Positions 46,144-56,267 of a stretch of DNA of 64,000 nt are shown in pieces. The translations under genes were made by a program, and so were the position numbers. The stretch comes from Fistularia commersonii (taxonomy: Eukaryota; Chordata; Actinopteri; Syngnathiformes; Fistulariidae): positions 26,148,258 to 26,212,257 of the forward strand of contig JBBMNZ010000001.1 of assembly GCA_037954325.1 (NCBI GenBank). Reading direction: 5' to 3'. Each line of letters begins with the position of its first letter. Positions within the stretch are counted from its first letter, which is position 1. Under the pieces are notes generated by a model. That model saw nothing but the letters and a program-made list of their open reading frames with translations. It did no database searches and was not told the origin of the DNA.

Positions 46144-46625
46144 CTGTTATTTCTGGACTATAAGCCGCTACTTTTCTCACACGCTTTGGTCACTGCGGCT
46201 TAAAACGACGATGCGGCTAATTTATGGATGTTTCGGGGCCGACGAGCTTCAAGCCACCCAAATATTTCACCTTATCAGATCCCGATTCTGTGGCCGTTCA
46301 ATTCCGACTCCGACAAAGACGACTTTAACGGTTCTGGCGCGCAGAAGGGAGACCAAGATAGCGACCAGCCGGAGTCGGACAAAGCGGGTTATTTATTGTG
46401 TTATTTATTATTCATCTTTTGCATCAGTCGATTTAAAGGCACGGTTCGGAAAAAAAACAAATTTTCCCGGTATGTATTTAATTTAAAGTTTTAAAAAAAG
46501 GTTTCCGTGTCAATATCTCATGTTATAACAAGTGCGGCCTATATATTTACACATATATGTATTTATTAATTTTTACCCGGTGCCGCCTATATTCAGGTGC
46601 GCTCAATAGTCTAGAAATGACGGTA
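46144..46625. mobile_element. MITE with TACxGTAATTTCC-type ends, copy 1
   Basis: The left end, GTTATTTCTGGACTATAAGC, CGCTAC, is roughly inverted in the right end GCGCTCAATAGTCTAGAAAT, GACGGTA. Interior phrases GACGAGCTTCAAGCCACCCA, AAAGACGACTTTAACGGTTC and ACCAGCCGGAGTCGGACAAA recur in order at 51803-52318. The terminal logic resembles the pogo-like family at 38292. Open frames here belong to the element and show no domain. Confidence 0.75.
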
Positions 46626-46654
46626 ATAAAGTGATAATCCTCACAGAAGGATGC

Positions 46655-46795
46655 ACGCTGAGGTTACCTAGCGCTTCTACCTGGCAGCAAGAGGGTCCCC
46701 GGTTTGATTCCAGTCTTTCAGCGTGGATTTCGGAACAGTCCAAAACCATCTACAGAGTTCATTGGAGCCCTTTCTGTCTCTATATGAGGTTTAAA
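46655..46795 (+). repeat. Degenerate SINE-type repeat head
   Basis: GAGGTTACCTAGCGCTTCTA, CAGCAAGAGGGTCCCCGG, then TTTGATTCCAG (degenerate B-box), in the same order as 3734-3842. Confidence 0.55.
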
Positions 46796-46827
46796 TGAAA
46801 GATCGAATGGCTGCGTGTCTCTACATC

Positions 46828-46918
46828 AGCGCTCCCCAACATTTTTCTACCAGTTTTATGCATGAAAATATTTCCGTGGACCGGTTAGAGCCGCAGGGAC
46901 TCAAATCATAATTTTAAT
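46828..46918 (+). mobile_element. hAT-type left-end fragment
   Basis: CAGCGCTCCCCAACATTTTTC, CATGAAAATATTTCCGTGG and ACCGGTTAGAGCCGC match the familiar CAGTGGTCCCCAACC...CACGGACCGG hAT terminus. No right end was found; it runs straight into a retroelement tail. Confidence 0.5.
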
Positions 46919-46921
46919 CTG

Positions 46922-47110
46922 AGATGAGACGTATTTTAATGATCCCATGCTTGGGAAATTGTTTAATCTGTTTCAAAGTAGCAGAAGAACCAGGAGAACA
47001 AATGGAAAAATTGGTCCATTCATGGTTATTGACCAGGAACAGATTCAGAAAAATACTTAAAAAGTATTATAAATGGAAATACTGAAAAATACTTAAGAGG
47101 GAAGACATAA
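46922..47110 (-). repeat. Retroelement tail (second family), antisense copy 1
   Basis: GAGATGAGACGTATTTTAAT, GATCCCATGCTTGGGAAATT, then GTAGCAGAAGAACCAGGAG. The same order is seen at 49882: TGAGATGTAGTTTAATGATC, CCAATCTTGGGAAAATG. On the minus strand this reads as a ...GGGATCATTAAA...CATCTCATCTC LINE-like end. Confidence 0.6.
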
Positions 47111-47556
47111 ATAATAATAAAAGTTGCAAATGATGTTGGGAGCTGCTGCTGCCAAACCAAATAAATGGAATACTATGATTACATTTTATATATACAATAT
47201 TAAGGGCGGCAGTGAGTCGAAGGCGGAAACAGTCGTTTTTCAAAATAAGATCCGGAAGCTCCAATGAAAAAACTAGAATTCTTTCCAAGAATTCGCTGAT
47301 CGTTTATGGATCACCGCTCTATTTGACCAGCGGATGTTACGTTTCTGTGTCGTGAGAACGAGAAAGTGGAGGGTCAAGAGGTCTCTTATGACGTGAATGA
47401 AATGGTTAGTGAATGGTTGCAATTTAACTTCATTTATTATACTTTATTAAATCCCTTTCAGCAGTCCCATCATGGCTGAACCATCATGGGAATCGAACCG
47501 CTAAGTAATCGCTCTGCCTCCTGCGCTAATGAGAGAGAGAATAGTTGTACCAGATT

Positions 47557-47970
47557 TGAAAGGCGCACTGCATTATAAAGTGCGATATTAATGAACGCCT
47601 CTATTTACATACATAAGGCACACCGTGTTATAAGGCGCATGATAAAAAACGGCATATAAAGCCACACAAAATAGTCAAGTTTGGTCTTCTTGTATTCCGG
47701 CGCTACATAATTAGTCATCTAATGTTGTCTGACGTTGCAACCCACATTCGACCGCGGACCAAATTTAATACAACGTCTCTGTGCCTCTTAACAAATTCAC
47801 ATTAAAAAAATTTTGACAGCGGTGTCTACTTCATAAAATTGGTTGGAGGTCAGGAAGCGCAAGACTTCACGGACGATTTTTGAGATAATTGAAGGATTTT
47901 AAAGGCGCCTCATAGTGCGAAAAATAAAAATACAGTATATTTAAGAAAAATCTCCCAAGTATTTATTCAG
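47557..47970. mobile_element. Degraded pogo/Tigger-like element, copy 2
   Basis: AAGGCGCACTGCATTATAAA, CATACATAAGGCACACCGTG, GTTATAAGGCGCATGATAAA and the right end GGCGCCTCATAGTGCGAAAA align in order with 38310-38990. The match goes past the expected terminus: TATATTTAAGAAAAATCTCC, then AAGTATTTATTCA, follows both copies. Confidence 0.72.
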
Positions 47971-47977
47971 AATAATC

Positions 47978-48212
47978 GCAATCGGGTGTTCCCATCACTT
48001 CCACGGCCACAGGTGTGCAAAATCAAGCACCTGGGCACGCAGACAAGCAATTTTTAAAAACATTTGTGAAGGAAGGGGTCGCTCTGGGGAGTTCGGTGAC
48101 TTCCGACGAGGAACTGTGACCGGATGCCAGCTGTGAAATTCCCTCGCTCTTCAATATTCCACAGTCAGCTGGATTAGAAGAACACGGAAGTGTTGTGGAA
48201 TGACAGCAACTG
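47978..48212 (+). pseudogene. Tc1-like transposase 5' fragment
   Basis: GCCACAGGTGTGCAAAATCA, AGCACCTGGGCACGCAGAC, ACATTTGTGAAGGAAGGGGT, CGCTCTGGGGAGTTCGGTGA and AATATTCCACAGTCAGCTGG match, in order, the start of a Tc1-like transposon I recognise from teleosts: leader, start codon region, and first HTH with a GRS...ELSEF-type frame. Single-base losses break the frame, and only the first ~230 bp remain. It abuts degraded pogo-like sequence on both sides. Confidence 0.75.
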
Positions 48213-48266
48213 AGAAAATTTAAGGATTTAAAGTGCGCCTTATAGTGCAAAAAAAAAAATACAGTA
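48213..48266. mobile_element. Right-end fragment of the pogo/Tigger-like family, copy 3
   Basis: AATTTAAGGATTTAAAGTGC, GCCTTATAGTGC, an A tract and TACAGTA parallel the right end at 38950-38992. Confidence 0.65.
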
Positions 48267-48352
48267 GGTCTCCGCCTCTCGCCCAACCACAGCTGTGATA
48301 GAATCCAGCTCCCTGTGACCCCGAGCGAGAAATAACAAATGAATGAATGAAT
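48267..48352 (+). repeat. Repeat fragment ending in (GAAT)n
   Basis: CCCAACCACAGCTGTGATAG, AATCCAGCTCCCTGTGACCC and AACAAATGAATGAATGAATG resemble the tail at 19612-19705. Confidence 0.45.
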
Positions 48353-48354
48353 GA

Positions 48355-48474
48355 TCAGGTGCAGATGTTTCCGTCAGTGCGTGTCGGCTTTATGCATTTC
48401 TTTGTATTCTGACACCGGGTTTGTTAAGATCACACAAACGCTCGCAGGAACGCCGCCCGTAGACCGGTGGCTCG

Positions 48475-48505
<31 letters not shown>

Positions 48506-48844
48506 AGCGTGTGTTCAAGGAATCCTCACATTTTCACGACGCGAACGGAGGGGAAGTCGTTCCGAGGTCGGGGTCACGGCCCGTCCTCCCGTCTGCGGGA
48601 CGGTTCAGACAAATACGACGCCGTCGCGCCGATAACGCAGCAAACGCTTCACCCGATCCGAACGCCGCGACGGAAAAAGCTTGGCTAATTAGTCTAAAGC
48701 GCTAACTAATGTTACCTTTCAAATTTAACGAAGTATCAGGAAACCCGTATTCTGTCAGGGTTCCTGTAATCGGAGGTTTACGATGAGGCCCGGAAGCTTA
48801 AGTAATGCGGACGTGTGACTGTTGCGTTTGCGGCCATAACAAGA

Positions 48845-48881
<37 letters not shown>

Positions 48882-49880
48882 AGTCACCATTGAAGACATT
48901 TCACGTAAAATTCCGTTTACTGATTGGTGGATTTGCTCTTTTGTACCCCGACACCGGAATCCAGGTTTAAGACCGATTTATGAGTTTTCCTCACGTGGGG
49001 TTGATTCTAATTTATTTTCGAAGGTATTCTTTTACCTATTTTGCACCCCACTTCGAACCGAAGAAGTTTAGAAGCTCAGACTAAAGCACAGTTTGTGTTT
49101 TATGGACAAATTCTCCCATGACCTCCGGGTTTTGTGTCTCTGTGGGCACCAAAACTGAGGGTCGTGTACTTAAAGACCTCCACGTGTAAGTTGTTCACTT
49201 CAATTCCCAACTTTTACACCACGCTACTAAATATTTTGGGAATCTCAATCATCTCCCCAAATGGATCCGGGGCTCTTTGTGCGCTTCGAGAAACCTTTGT
49301 TTCACCCATCTGTCTGCCTAGGAAATCGGGAGTATCGCTATCACCCTCACCTTTTAAACGGATCACCAAGATGTGGTGAATATTTGATCGATATTTGTAC
49401 CAGCCGTATGAAAACGCAAATAAAATCTCACACTTCTTGTCGGGTGGTGACATCGCGAGGTTGCACTGTACGGTAAAATGCATGTCCGCCGTGCAACCCT
49501 TCCTATTCGAAGAGAAGTCAAAACGAGCTTCAAAATGAAGACGAACAAAGAGGCAAAGAGGCAAGAGTCCGCCGAAGTCAGCTAAAGTCGTAGTTGTGTT
49601 GCTATGCTAACAGAGAGAGAGAGCGTCGGTTGTAAGGAGCGCGGGCAGTTCACGGTAGACTTACAGACTACTCTGTTGACTGGCGCCGGTGGGTAGACTA
49701 ACATCAGTTCCTTTCCCTCTGACTGGAAATTGCACCCAAAAGCAGAACAATGTGGCATAATTACCATGTGTGCCGAACCATACTGTACCATCGGACAAGT
49801 TAACACTAGCGGAAAGTTAACAAAATGCAACCTGCAACCCAGCACGTAGGCTAAAATATGTGTTATAAATTTTGATTTTT
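48355..49880. other. Non-coding stretch
   Basis: TG/CG repeat at 48474-48500 and T26 near 48848-48873. The minus strand at 49690-49758 opens MPHCSAFGCNFQSEG (see findings); otherwise no domain was recognised. Confidence 0.45.
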
Positions 49881-49881
49881 G

Positions 49882-50045
49882 AGATGAGAGATGAGATGTA
49901 GTTTAATGATCCCAATCTTGGGAAAATGTTTCGCAGCAGCAGCGAGGCATCAAGACAAGCTAAAAAATAAAGGTAAAAAATTAATAAAATTAATAAACTC
50001 TGAAGTGTAAAATTATAAGGTATAATCTTTAAAAAAAATAATATT
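49882..50045 (-). repeat. Retroelement tail (second family), antisense copy 2
   Basis: GAGATGAGAGATGAGATGTA, GTTTAATGATCCCAATCTTG, GGAAAATGTTTCGCAGCAGC, then CATCAAGACAAGC. Parallel to 46922-47110. Confidence 0.6.
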
Positions 50046-50054
50046 TCCCAATAA

Positions 50055-50650
50055 ACAGGAATAAATTAGATTCAACTTTATTGTCATTACATGTTTATGG
50101 ATACAGAGAAATGCAGTTAGCATCTAATCAGAAGTGCATTTGTACAGTATTTTAAGATAAATAAAGTATTAAAGAATCAATGCCATTTTTTTTTTTACAG
50201 CTAGTGCAGGTAAAGGTGGAAAATAGTAAGTTAATAATGAGCAAAAGTGGCAAAGTGAATTAGCGTCGATTAGAGTGAGTTATTGTACGGCGTGATGGCA
50301 TCAGGTCGGAAAGATTTCCTGTATCTTTGAGTTGGACAGCAGAGCTGTAAAAGTCTGCTGGAGAAGCGGCGCCGTTGTCAGGGTTGTTCGTGATGGATTC
50401 CACCACGGTCTTCATCCTGAGACCAATCACTGAGCAACCTCTCCTTACGATGTTTTCCAACAATGCCGAACAATCGGAGCGCCGTTTTAGTAGCCGCCTT
50501 GGTTGATTTGAGGTTTGCGGCAGGTCAGTGTAGCACAATAAAGTTTTAGTCATGTTGCAGTTCCCGGAGAAAGGCTTGCTGGTGCCGCTCTGAGTCTGAA
50601 GTCGGAAACGATCTCGAAAGTTGACCCGAAACAGCCCGGTAAACAATGAC
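50055..50650 (-). repeat. Non-LTR retroelement-type remnant, antisense
   Basis: The plus-strand text GATTCAACTTTATTGTCATT, ACATG, AGAAATGCAGTTAGCATCTA and ATCAGAAGTGCA is a common teleost retroelement 3' motif in antisense. It is followed by GGCATCAGGTCGGAAAGATT and GACAGCAGAGCTGTAAAAGT. A minus frame (50646 to 50260) stays open for 128 codons but shows no catalytic box, so I cannot assign the domain. Confidence 0.5.
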
Positions 50651-50654
50651 AGAG

Positions 50655-51795
50655 CGTCAACCTACGCCGCCAAAACAGACCATGTTAGCGTTAGCATAGC
50701 ATAGTATTTAGTGACAAACTGAATGTTTAAACGATCGAACCAGACCGACTCGATTGACTCTCCCGACGACTCGTCCGTTGACGTTCCCGCCGTCTGCTGC
50801 AAAAATTTCATCCTACATATCTCACCAACGGCATCTACTCCCGTCTCCTCACGGGCATGTCGGCAACACCCAAGATTGTTCACGCTAGACTTCCCGGTGG
50901 CGGGAGGCGAGTCCGACTGTTTTTAAACGCCACTTCACGGTCGACGGCGGCCGCGTCAGTGTTGAACGCTCATATCTCGGCTCGTATCTCTGTAAAACTT
51001 GTCCATGTGCTCTCAAGGCGAGGTTCCTCTGCGATTAATAGCAATATTACCTTTCCATCTCCGTCTTTTGCTTTTTGGGAGGCTTGCAGGGGTTCCTCCT
51101 TTTTTGAGATGAGTTGAAGGAACCAAAGGCCGCCGGGATCCAAGCGTTTCCCGGTCATATGGTCCGGCGAAAAACTGAAAAGATATCAATCGTTTCTACA
51201 CGGCTGAGATTATCACCATATTGTTGACTTCATCTCTTCAGAGTTAGCTGGGTTGAGCTCCGTCCCAGATGGACTTTTGTTACCTGCCAGGAGTTCGGTT
51301 CAATAGCTCTCCAATATTCTCCAGAAAAAAGGTCTTTTTTTTTTTTTTTTTTTTTTTCAATTTTTCCCCTGCAGTGTTTCTCTTGATAATTACTTCTCCG
51401 GAAAAAAATCCCCAGAAGACACACTCTTTTATAGACAAAATGTTTAATTGAGCAAATTAGAGTCCATATTGCGCGGCAGCTGTGTACACACAGCGGAATC
51501 TGCGAGGGAAGAACCGGCGGAGGGACCGGCGGTGAGAGTCAGGAGTTTAAAAAGAAAGAAAAAGAAGGAGAAGGAAAAAAGAAATCTGAGTCAGAAGTCA
51601 CCCGCTGCCAGAGCAGTGGCTCTTCAACGCAGATGCACATAGTTATCCTGCGTAACAGGGCCAGTTACTAATGTAGCGGCTCTGCACGGGTGATCCGGCC
51701 CATGCATCAAACTAGACAGCAGGATCATCAGGATGATCGACTCGGAGCCAGGAGAAGAGCAAGGCCTAATGCTGGAATTTAAATAATAAAGGATG
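50655..51795. other. Non-coding stretch
   Basis: No exon seen. T23 at 51336-51358 and an AG/AAG-rich block at 51550-51590. Otherwise unique sequence. Confidence 0.45.
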
Positions 51796-51802
51796 CACCG
51801 AT

Positions 51803-52318
51803 TACCGTCATTTCCGGACTATGAGACGCTATTTTTGTCGCACGCTTTGAACACGGCGTCTTAAATGACAATGCGGGTAATTTATGGGGTTTTTTTTTTC
51901 CGGGTCGGCGAGCTTCACGCGGCCAAAATACTTCGCCTCGTCACATCGGACCGATGACGTTAACGTGAAATTCGACACATAAGAAGACGACTTTTAACGG
52001 TTTTAGCGTGCAGGAGGAAGACCGAGGTAGCGATCAGCTGGAGTCGGAAAAAGCGGGGATAGAAAATGGATGGATGGACTTTTCCTTGTGTTATCTATTA
52101 TCAATATAATAAAATTATTAATTTTTCATCAGCCGTGTTACAGGCCATATTCGAAAAAAAAAGTATTTGATTAAAGCAAAGTATTGAATTAAAAGTTAAA
52201 AAAAAAACGTTTCTGTTTAAATATCTCATGTTACAACGTGGACGCGTTTATTTATTTTCTTATGTTTCGCCGGTGCAGCTTATATTCACGTGCGCTCAAT
52301 ACTCTGGAAATTACTGTA
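51803..52318. mobile_element. MITE with TACxGTAATTTCC-type ends, copy 2
   Basis: The left end TACCGTCATTTCCGG is the near-inverse of the right end CTGGAAATTACTGTA. The 516-bp interior matches the copy at 46144 in order (CGGGTCGGCGAGCTTCACGC, GAAGACGACTTTTAACGG, AGCTGGAGTCGGAAAAAGCG). No transposase frame. Confidence 0.82.
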
Positions 52319-52442
52319 GAATTATTTTAATACAAAGGATTTTGTAATTTATTGTTACAAGAGATTGCATTGCCTAGAATAAACAGTGGTATCAAAATAA
52401 GAATAAAAATATACACACACACACACAGGATGAGATATCTAG

Positions 52443-52792
52443 TATATGTTCTGCAAAAAAAATAAAGGGAACACTTAAATAACACAAGTAACTCCAATCA
52501 ATCACATTTATGTGAAATCAAATTGTCCGCTTACTTGACTTGTTTGAAGAACATTACGTCATTTCAAGTCGGATCAGCCTCAAGTGTGTTTTCCCACTTT
52601 AATTTTGAGTGTGACTCCAAATCCAGACTTCTATGGATTGAAACATTTGATTTCCATTGATCATTTTTGTGTGATTTTGTTGTCAGCACATTCAACTGTG
52701 TAAAGACCAAAGTATTTCATAAGAATATTTCATTCATTCAGATCTAGGATGTGTTATTTTAGCTTTCCCTTTATTTTTTTGAGCAGTGTATA
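52443..52792. mobile_element. Tc1-type non-autonomous element (MITE), copy 2
   Basis: The left end is damaged (GTTCTGCAAAAAAAATAAAG, GGAACACTTAAATAACAC). The right end is intact: TTTCCCTTTATTTTTTTGAG, CAGTGTATA. The interior matches 8073-8438 through TGATTTCCATTGATCATTTT and TGTCAGCACATTCAACTGTG, with small gaps. Confidence 0.83.
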
Positions 52793-52851
52793 TTTAGAAT
52801 AGTGTGGATATATATTGTACAGAATGGAATGTATATAATAAATTAATTAAA

Positions 52852-52985
52852 TAAGTTTATTTCAAATGGGGACAATGCAATTTCATAAAACACATGAATG
52901 AAACATGAGTAGAAAAGCCAGAATTAGCCAAAGAGGCTATTTTTATATCTGTAGTCCCCCAGGCCATGACGTCAAAAATGGCAAT
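52852..52985 (-). repeat. LINE-type 3' end, antisense member of an inverted pair
   Basis: ATAAGTTTATTTCAAATGGG, GACAATGCAATTTCATAAAA, ATGAAACATGAGTAGAAAAG, CCAGAATTAGCCAAAGAGGC and TGGCAATAAAATGGACA. The reverse complement appears at 60825-60955. A 3' UTR-like end of a LINE is the likely origin. Confidence 0.7.
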
Positions 52986-53095
52986 AAAATGGACATAAAT
53001 CAAGAATGATATAGATATATAGATATATACAGAGTGAGACTGATATACAAATGTATATATTTAGAGTGGACAGAAAACATTTACAGAATGAAATT

Positions 53096-53099
<4 letters not shown>

Positions 53100-53165
<66 letters not shown>
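53100..53165. repeat. (GT)33 microsatellite
   Basis: About 66 uninterrupted bases of GT, the longest perfect dinucleotide repeat in the window, set in AT-rich DNA with several TATATA phrases (53005-53060, 53210-53230). Confidence 0.97.
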
Positions 53166-53168
<3 letters not shown>

Positions 53169-53564
53169 CACACAGAATAAGATTGATGAATACATGACAA
53201 GCTGAATATACATATATATATGTATATATGCACAGAATGAGATGATACATAAATGCAGCATGAGTTTGATTAGTGAAAAGGAATAAACGGACCATTTTGA
53301 AATCTACGTATATCGCGGATATACGTGACAGGGAGTGTGTGAGTGTGTTGGGATGGCGTGCAGATGAAGTGTGCATCTGGTGCAGGGAAGAAAGCATTCC
53401 TGTGTTGTGTTTCTTTCAGACATGGGAGTTGCACGATTACAAAGAGTAAGTTGATATTGATCTATTGGCAGGTGTCCTTGAAAAAGGCCACAGTGAGTGG
53501 CAGATGTCCTTCTGTCTCCGCAGTGGGAATTTGAAATAAATAAAACCTCACGATAATCAGGAGG

Positions 53565-53602
<38 letters not shown>

Positions 53603-53882
53603 TGATGGAAAAATCGCACGTCTGAGACGAATCACTAATCTGATTATCGTTCTCTCACAAACCCGAGCGTCTGGAGCGCAGTGAGCTCATCGTCATGGAA
53701 ATTTCCACGTACCTCTCACAGTCGTCCCTTCCCAGTGTTCTCAACGCAGATTATTGGTCATTTTAAGCCGCTCTCTGTCTGTTCACCGGACGAACCTGCC
53801 AAATCATTGCCATCTATTTCATTGCCTCGATTCTCAGTTGTCCGGCCACTGCCCTCTCTCGTCGTTTCCAGGCAGGTACAGC

Positions 53883-53919
<37 letters not shown>

Positions 53920-54522
53920 GTGACTGACTCTTGCTGTTAGGTTAGGAACTGCAAGAACCTGCTGAAGTTCTGCAGATGGAGATGGCGGGATGTAAAGCTT
54001 TCACCGTGACCTGTTTTGTGCTGCTGCAGGGCCCCTCGTGCATGTGTGTGAAGGTTGTGTGTGTGTGTGTGTGTTGCATACACCGCACACCAGCCTGTGT
54101 AGGCGCTGCTTTATGAATAGATCCAGCCTGGTTCGCTGAGGAACTGGTTTTTGTTGATTCATGGTGGGAACGCTTTGTGCTGCAGAGCGGGCCGGAATGT
54201 ACCAGCGTACGACGGAGGGGGGGAGCGGACGCTATGTGCCTTCTAGCTCCAGGGGAAACATCAGGCCTGAAAATGTCTGCTGGTAATCACGTATTAGAAA
54301 TATGAGATACAAAATGATTGTGTGCGAGTTGGTTTTTGTTTTTTTTTTTTGCTGTCAATCAGCAAAATGATTGACAGGCTAAACCCTGACTCCAGTCACA
54401 ATCCTTCTGGAAGACTCTGACACATGTATCAGTAAAAATCAGACGTGTCCATGTTGTCAATCGACGCTACAAAACCAAATTATTTCAATTAATTGTTTTT
54501 TTTTTTTATTATTATTTTCCAG
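53166..54522. other. Intron upstream of the slc25a21 exon
   Basis: No exon found in the last 1.3 kb before 54523. T33 at 53566-53598, CA at 53881-53918, TG at 54056-54074, T tracts near 54338 and 54497. Confidence 0.55.
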
Positions 54523-54571
54523 GTCTGGTGGAGATCTGCCTGATGCACCCGCTGGATGTGGTGAAGACCAG
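54523..54571 (+). CDS. slc25a21: Internal exon of slc25a21 (mitochondrial 2-oxodicarboxylate carrier)
   Basis: This 49-bp exon reads, after one base borrowed from the previous exon (Gly codon), LVEICLMHPLDVVKT, and ends with AG, the first two bases of an Arg codon (phase 1 in, phase 2 out). It contains the carrier-family signature PX[D/E]XX[K/R] as P-L-D-V-V-K. The exact string, especially VEICLMHPLD, is what I recognise as SLC25A21/ODC rather than another SLC25 member. A T-rich tract and CAG precede it (acceptor at 54521-54522), and GTGCGC follows (donor at 54572). The family protein sits in the inner mitochondrial membrane and exchanges 2-oxoadipate and 2-oxoglutarate in lysine and tryptophan breakdown; this exon would cover the end of helix 1. 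It is one piece of a roughly 300-residue protein. I could find no other exon of it in the window, so the flanking introns are long. Confidence 0.87.
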
Positions 54572-54875
54572 GTGCGCGCCTCCCTCCACCCCCTCCCACA
54601 CACTCACAAACTCACCTTTTTTTTGTTGATTTAACCAGAATTCAATCCTTTTTTTGTTTTTTAAAACCCACTTTGTCAGCATCTATTTACTCACTGTAAG
54701 CAAGTCACTGAGCAAACGGCTCAGCCAGCTACACACACACACACACACACAAAACACGTGCAAACAGGGCGAAAGTCTATTATGCAGAAAAGGTAAACGC
54801 AGAAACAGGAAAAAACGTTTCTCTTTCAGGACTTTTTACTGCGCTGATGCCCCAGATCAGGTTGGCAGCAAGTTA

Positions 54876-55079
54876 GGCTATGCAGTGTGTGTGTGTGTGT
54901 GTGTGTACGTTTGTGTGTCTCTGTCAAAAAAAAAAAAAAACCCTCACTAACCCAAGCTTACTGTTCTGTACATTTCCTATGCATCATGTATTTGCAAGTG
55001 TATTTGCAGTCCCTATGTCCTCTATTGTAAGTCGATTTGGATAAAAGCGTCTGCCAAATGTAATGTAATGTAATGTAAA
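54876..55079 (-). repeat. Teleost SINE-like repeat (GCAGACGCTTTTATCC core), copy 2
   Basis: Read on the minus strand: (CATTA)n, TTTGGCAGACGCTTTTATCC, AAATCGACTTACAATAGAGG, ACATAGGGACTGCAAATACA, CAGTAAGCTTGGGTTAGTGA, a T tract and an (AC)n tract ending CTGCATAGCC. It lies about 300 bp downstream of the slc25a21 exon, inside the next intron. Confidence 0.85.
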
Positions 55080-55084
55080 AGGAA

Positions 55085-56216
55085 ACGGTTTCACCGTTAA
55101 AATGTTTTCAAACAAATCCAGCGTTCATCTCAATCTCGCCCGTCCTCTTGTGTTCGCTCGCCGGAGAAACGGAGCACAACGAAAGCGTCCCTCCGGCGTC
55201 CGAGTGTTTTCCCCTGTCGTGACCTCCTATTTTTTTTTTTTTTTTTTTTGCATGTCGCGCGAGAGCGGCGGCGGCGGCGGCTTGGAGGTGAAGCGTGATC
55301 GGGAGCCTCACACCGCAGTGTCTCAGCCGGCCATAAACAGGTCGTGGGCCACTACTAAAGCTTTATAGTCTTTCAAAGGCCGCGCCAAGACATCCCTTCC
55401 CCCACGGCCCCGTTTCACTACTCCTCAGTAAATTGTACTGCTTTTTCTGTCATTTACGGCGGCAGTTTCTTGGTAAATAAATTACTCGCCATGCCTTTAA
55501 AAAAAAAAAAAACGTGGAAAGATGGACGCGTTTTCAGGCCGTGCCGCCGCCAAGAGACGGAGGGAGGAAGCGCGGGGATGAAAGCGAACGGCGAAGAGTG
55601 TCGTATTAGCCGATATTTGATCCCTTGAAGGCGCGAGGCGTGATTTACGGTCACGTTTGGAAGGCATGGAGGGTTTATGACAGGTGAGTCCGGAGCCCTA
55701 CCTGTCTGTCCTCACCCGGGGTCGCGGGGTTAAAAGTGCACACGCTATTTTCTTTGTAATGCCCGTCCCTTAAAAGAGGCGATAAAAGCGGCTCTAAAAA
55801 ACGGGCAGTTTTATCTGTTTGCGTCGCCACGTGTCGAAGTTAACGCGCATCCTGGAGCCGTAAACCGAGGTTCAAACGAGCGGCGGGCTCGGCTCCGACG
55901 GGGCGCGCGGCCGCGAACCCTCGGACGGCGTCGGCGGAGCGTTCCGCACACGGATCCGTGGAGCGGGCGTCCAAACGCAGCGGCTAATTGGCACGCGGAG
56001 GGAGCTGAAATCCATTAGCGTGCGCGTCGGAGGCGGGAGTGAGGTGCGGACACACCCCAGCCAGCTCGCCCTCTCACAGGCATGGCTCCCATTAGGCCCC
56101 GGCTCCCACTTTAATGTCCACTGCTCCAAATTGATCGACAACTGGAGTAAATTTACCTTTTTTTTTTTTCCACCAGCTCAGAATCAAAGGGCTCCCCCCA
56201 CCCGTTTCTCCCCTTT

Positions 56217-56267
<51 letters not shown>

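Noticed and set aside
46103..46494. Two overlapping open frames of 127 and 88 codons
   Set aside because: They lie inside a MITE, and the equivalent frames are broken in the sister copy at 51803.
53100..53165. Telomere-like or satellite origin for the GT repeat
   Set aside because: It is a plain dinucleotide microsatellite without TTAGGG units.
54654..54950. 98-codon open frame immediately after the slc25a21 exon
   Set aside because: It lies in intron and ends in a TG microsatellite inside a SINE-like repeat. It lacks the FQIQ-type sequence expected for the next exon.
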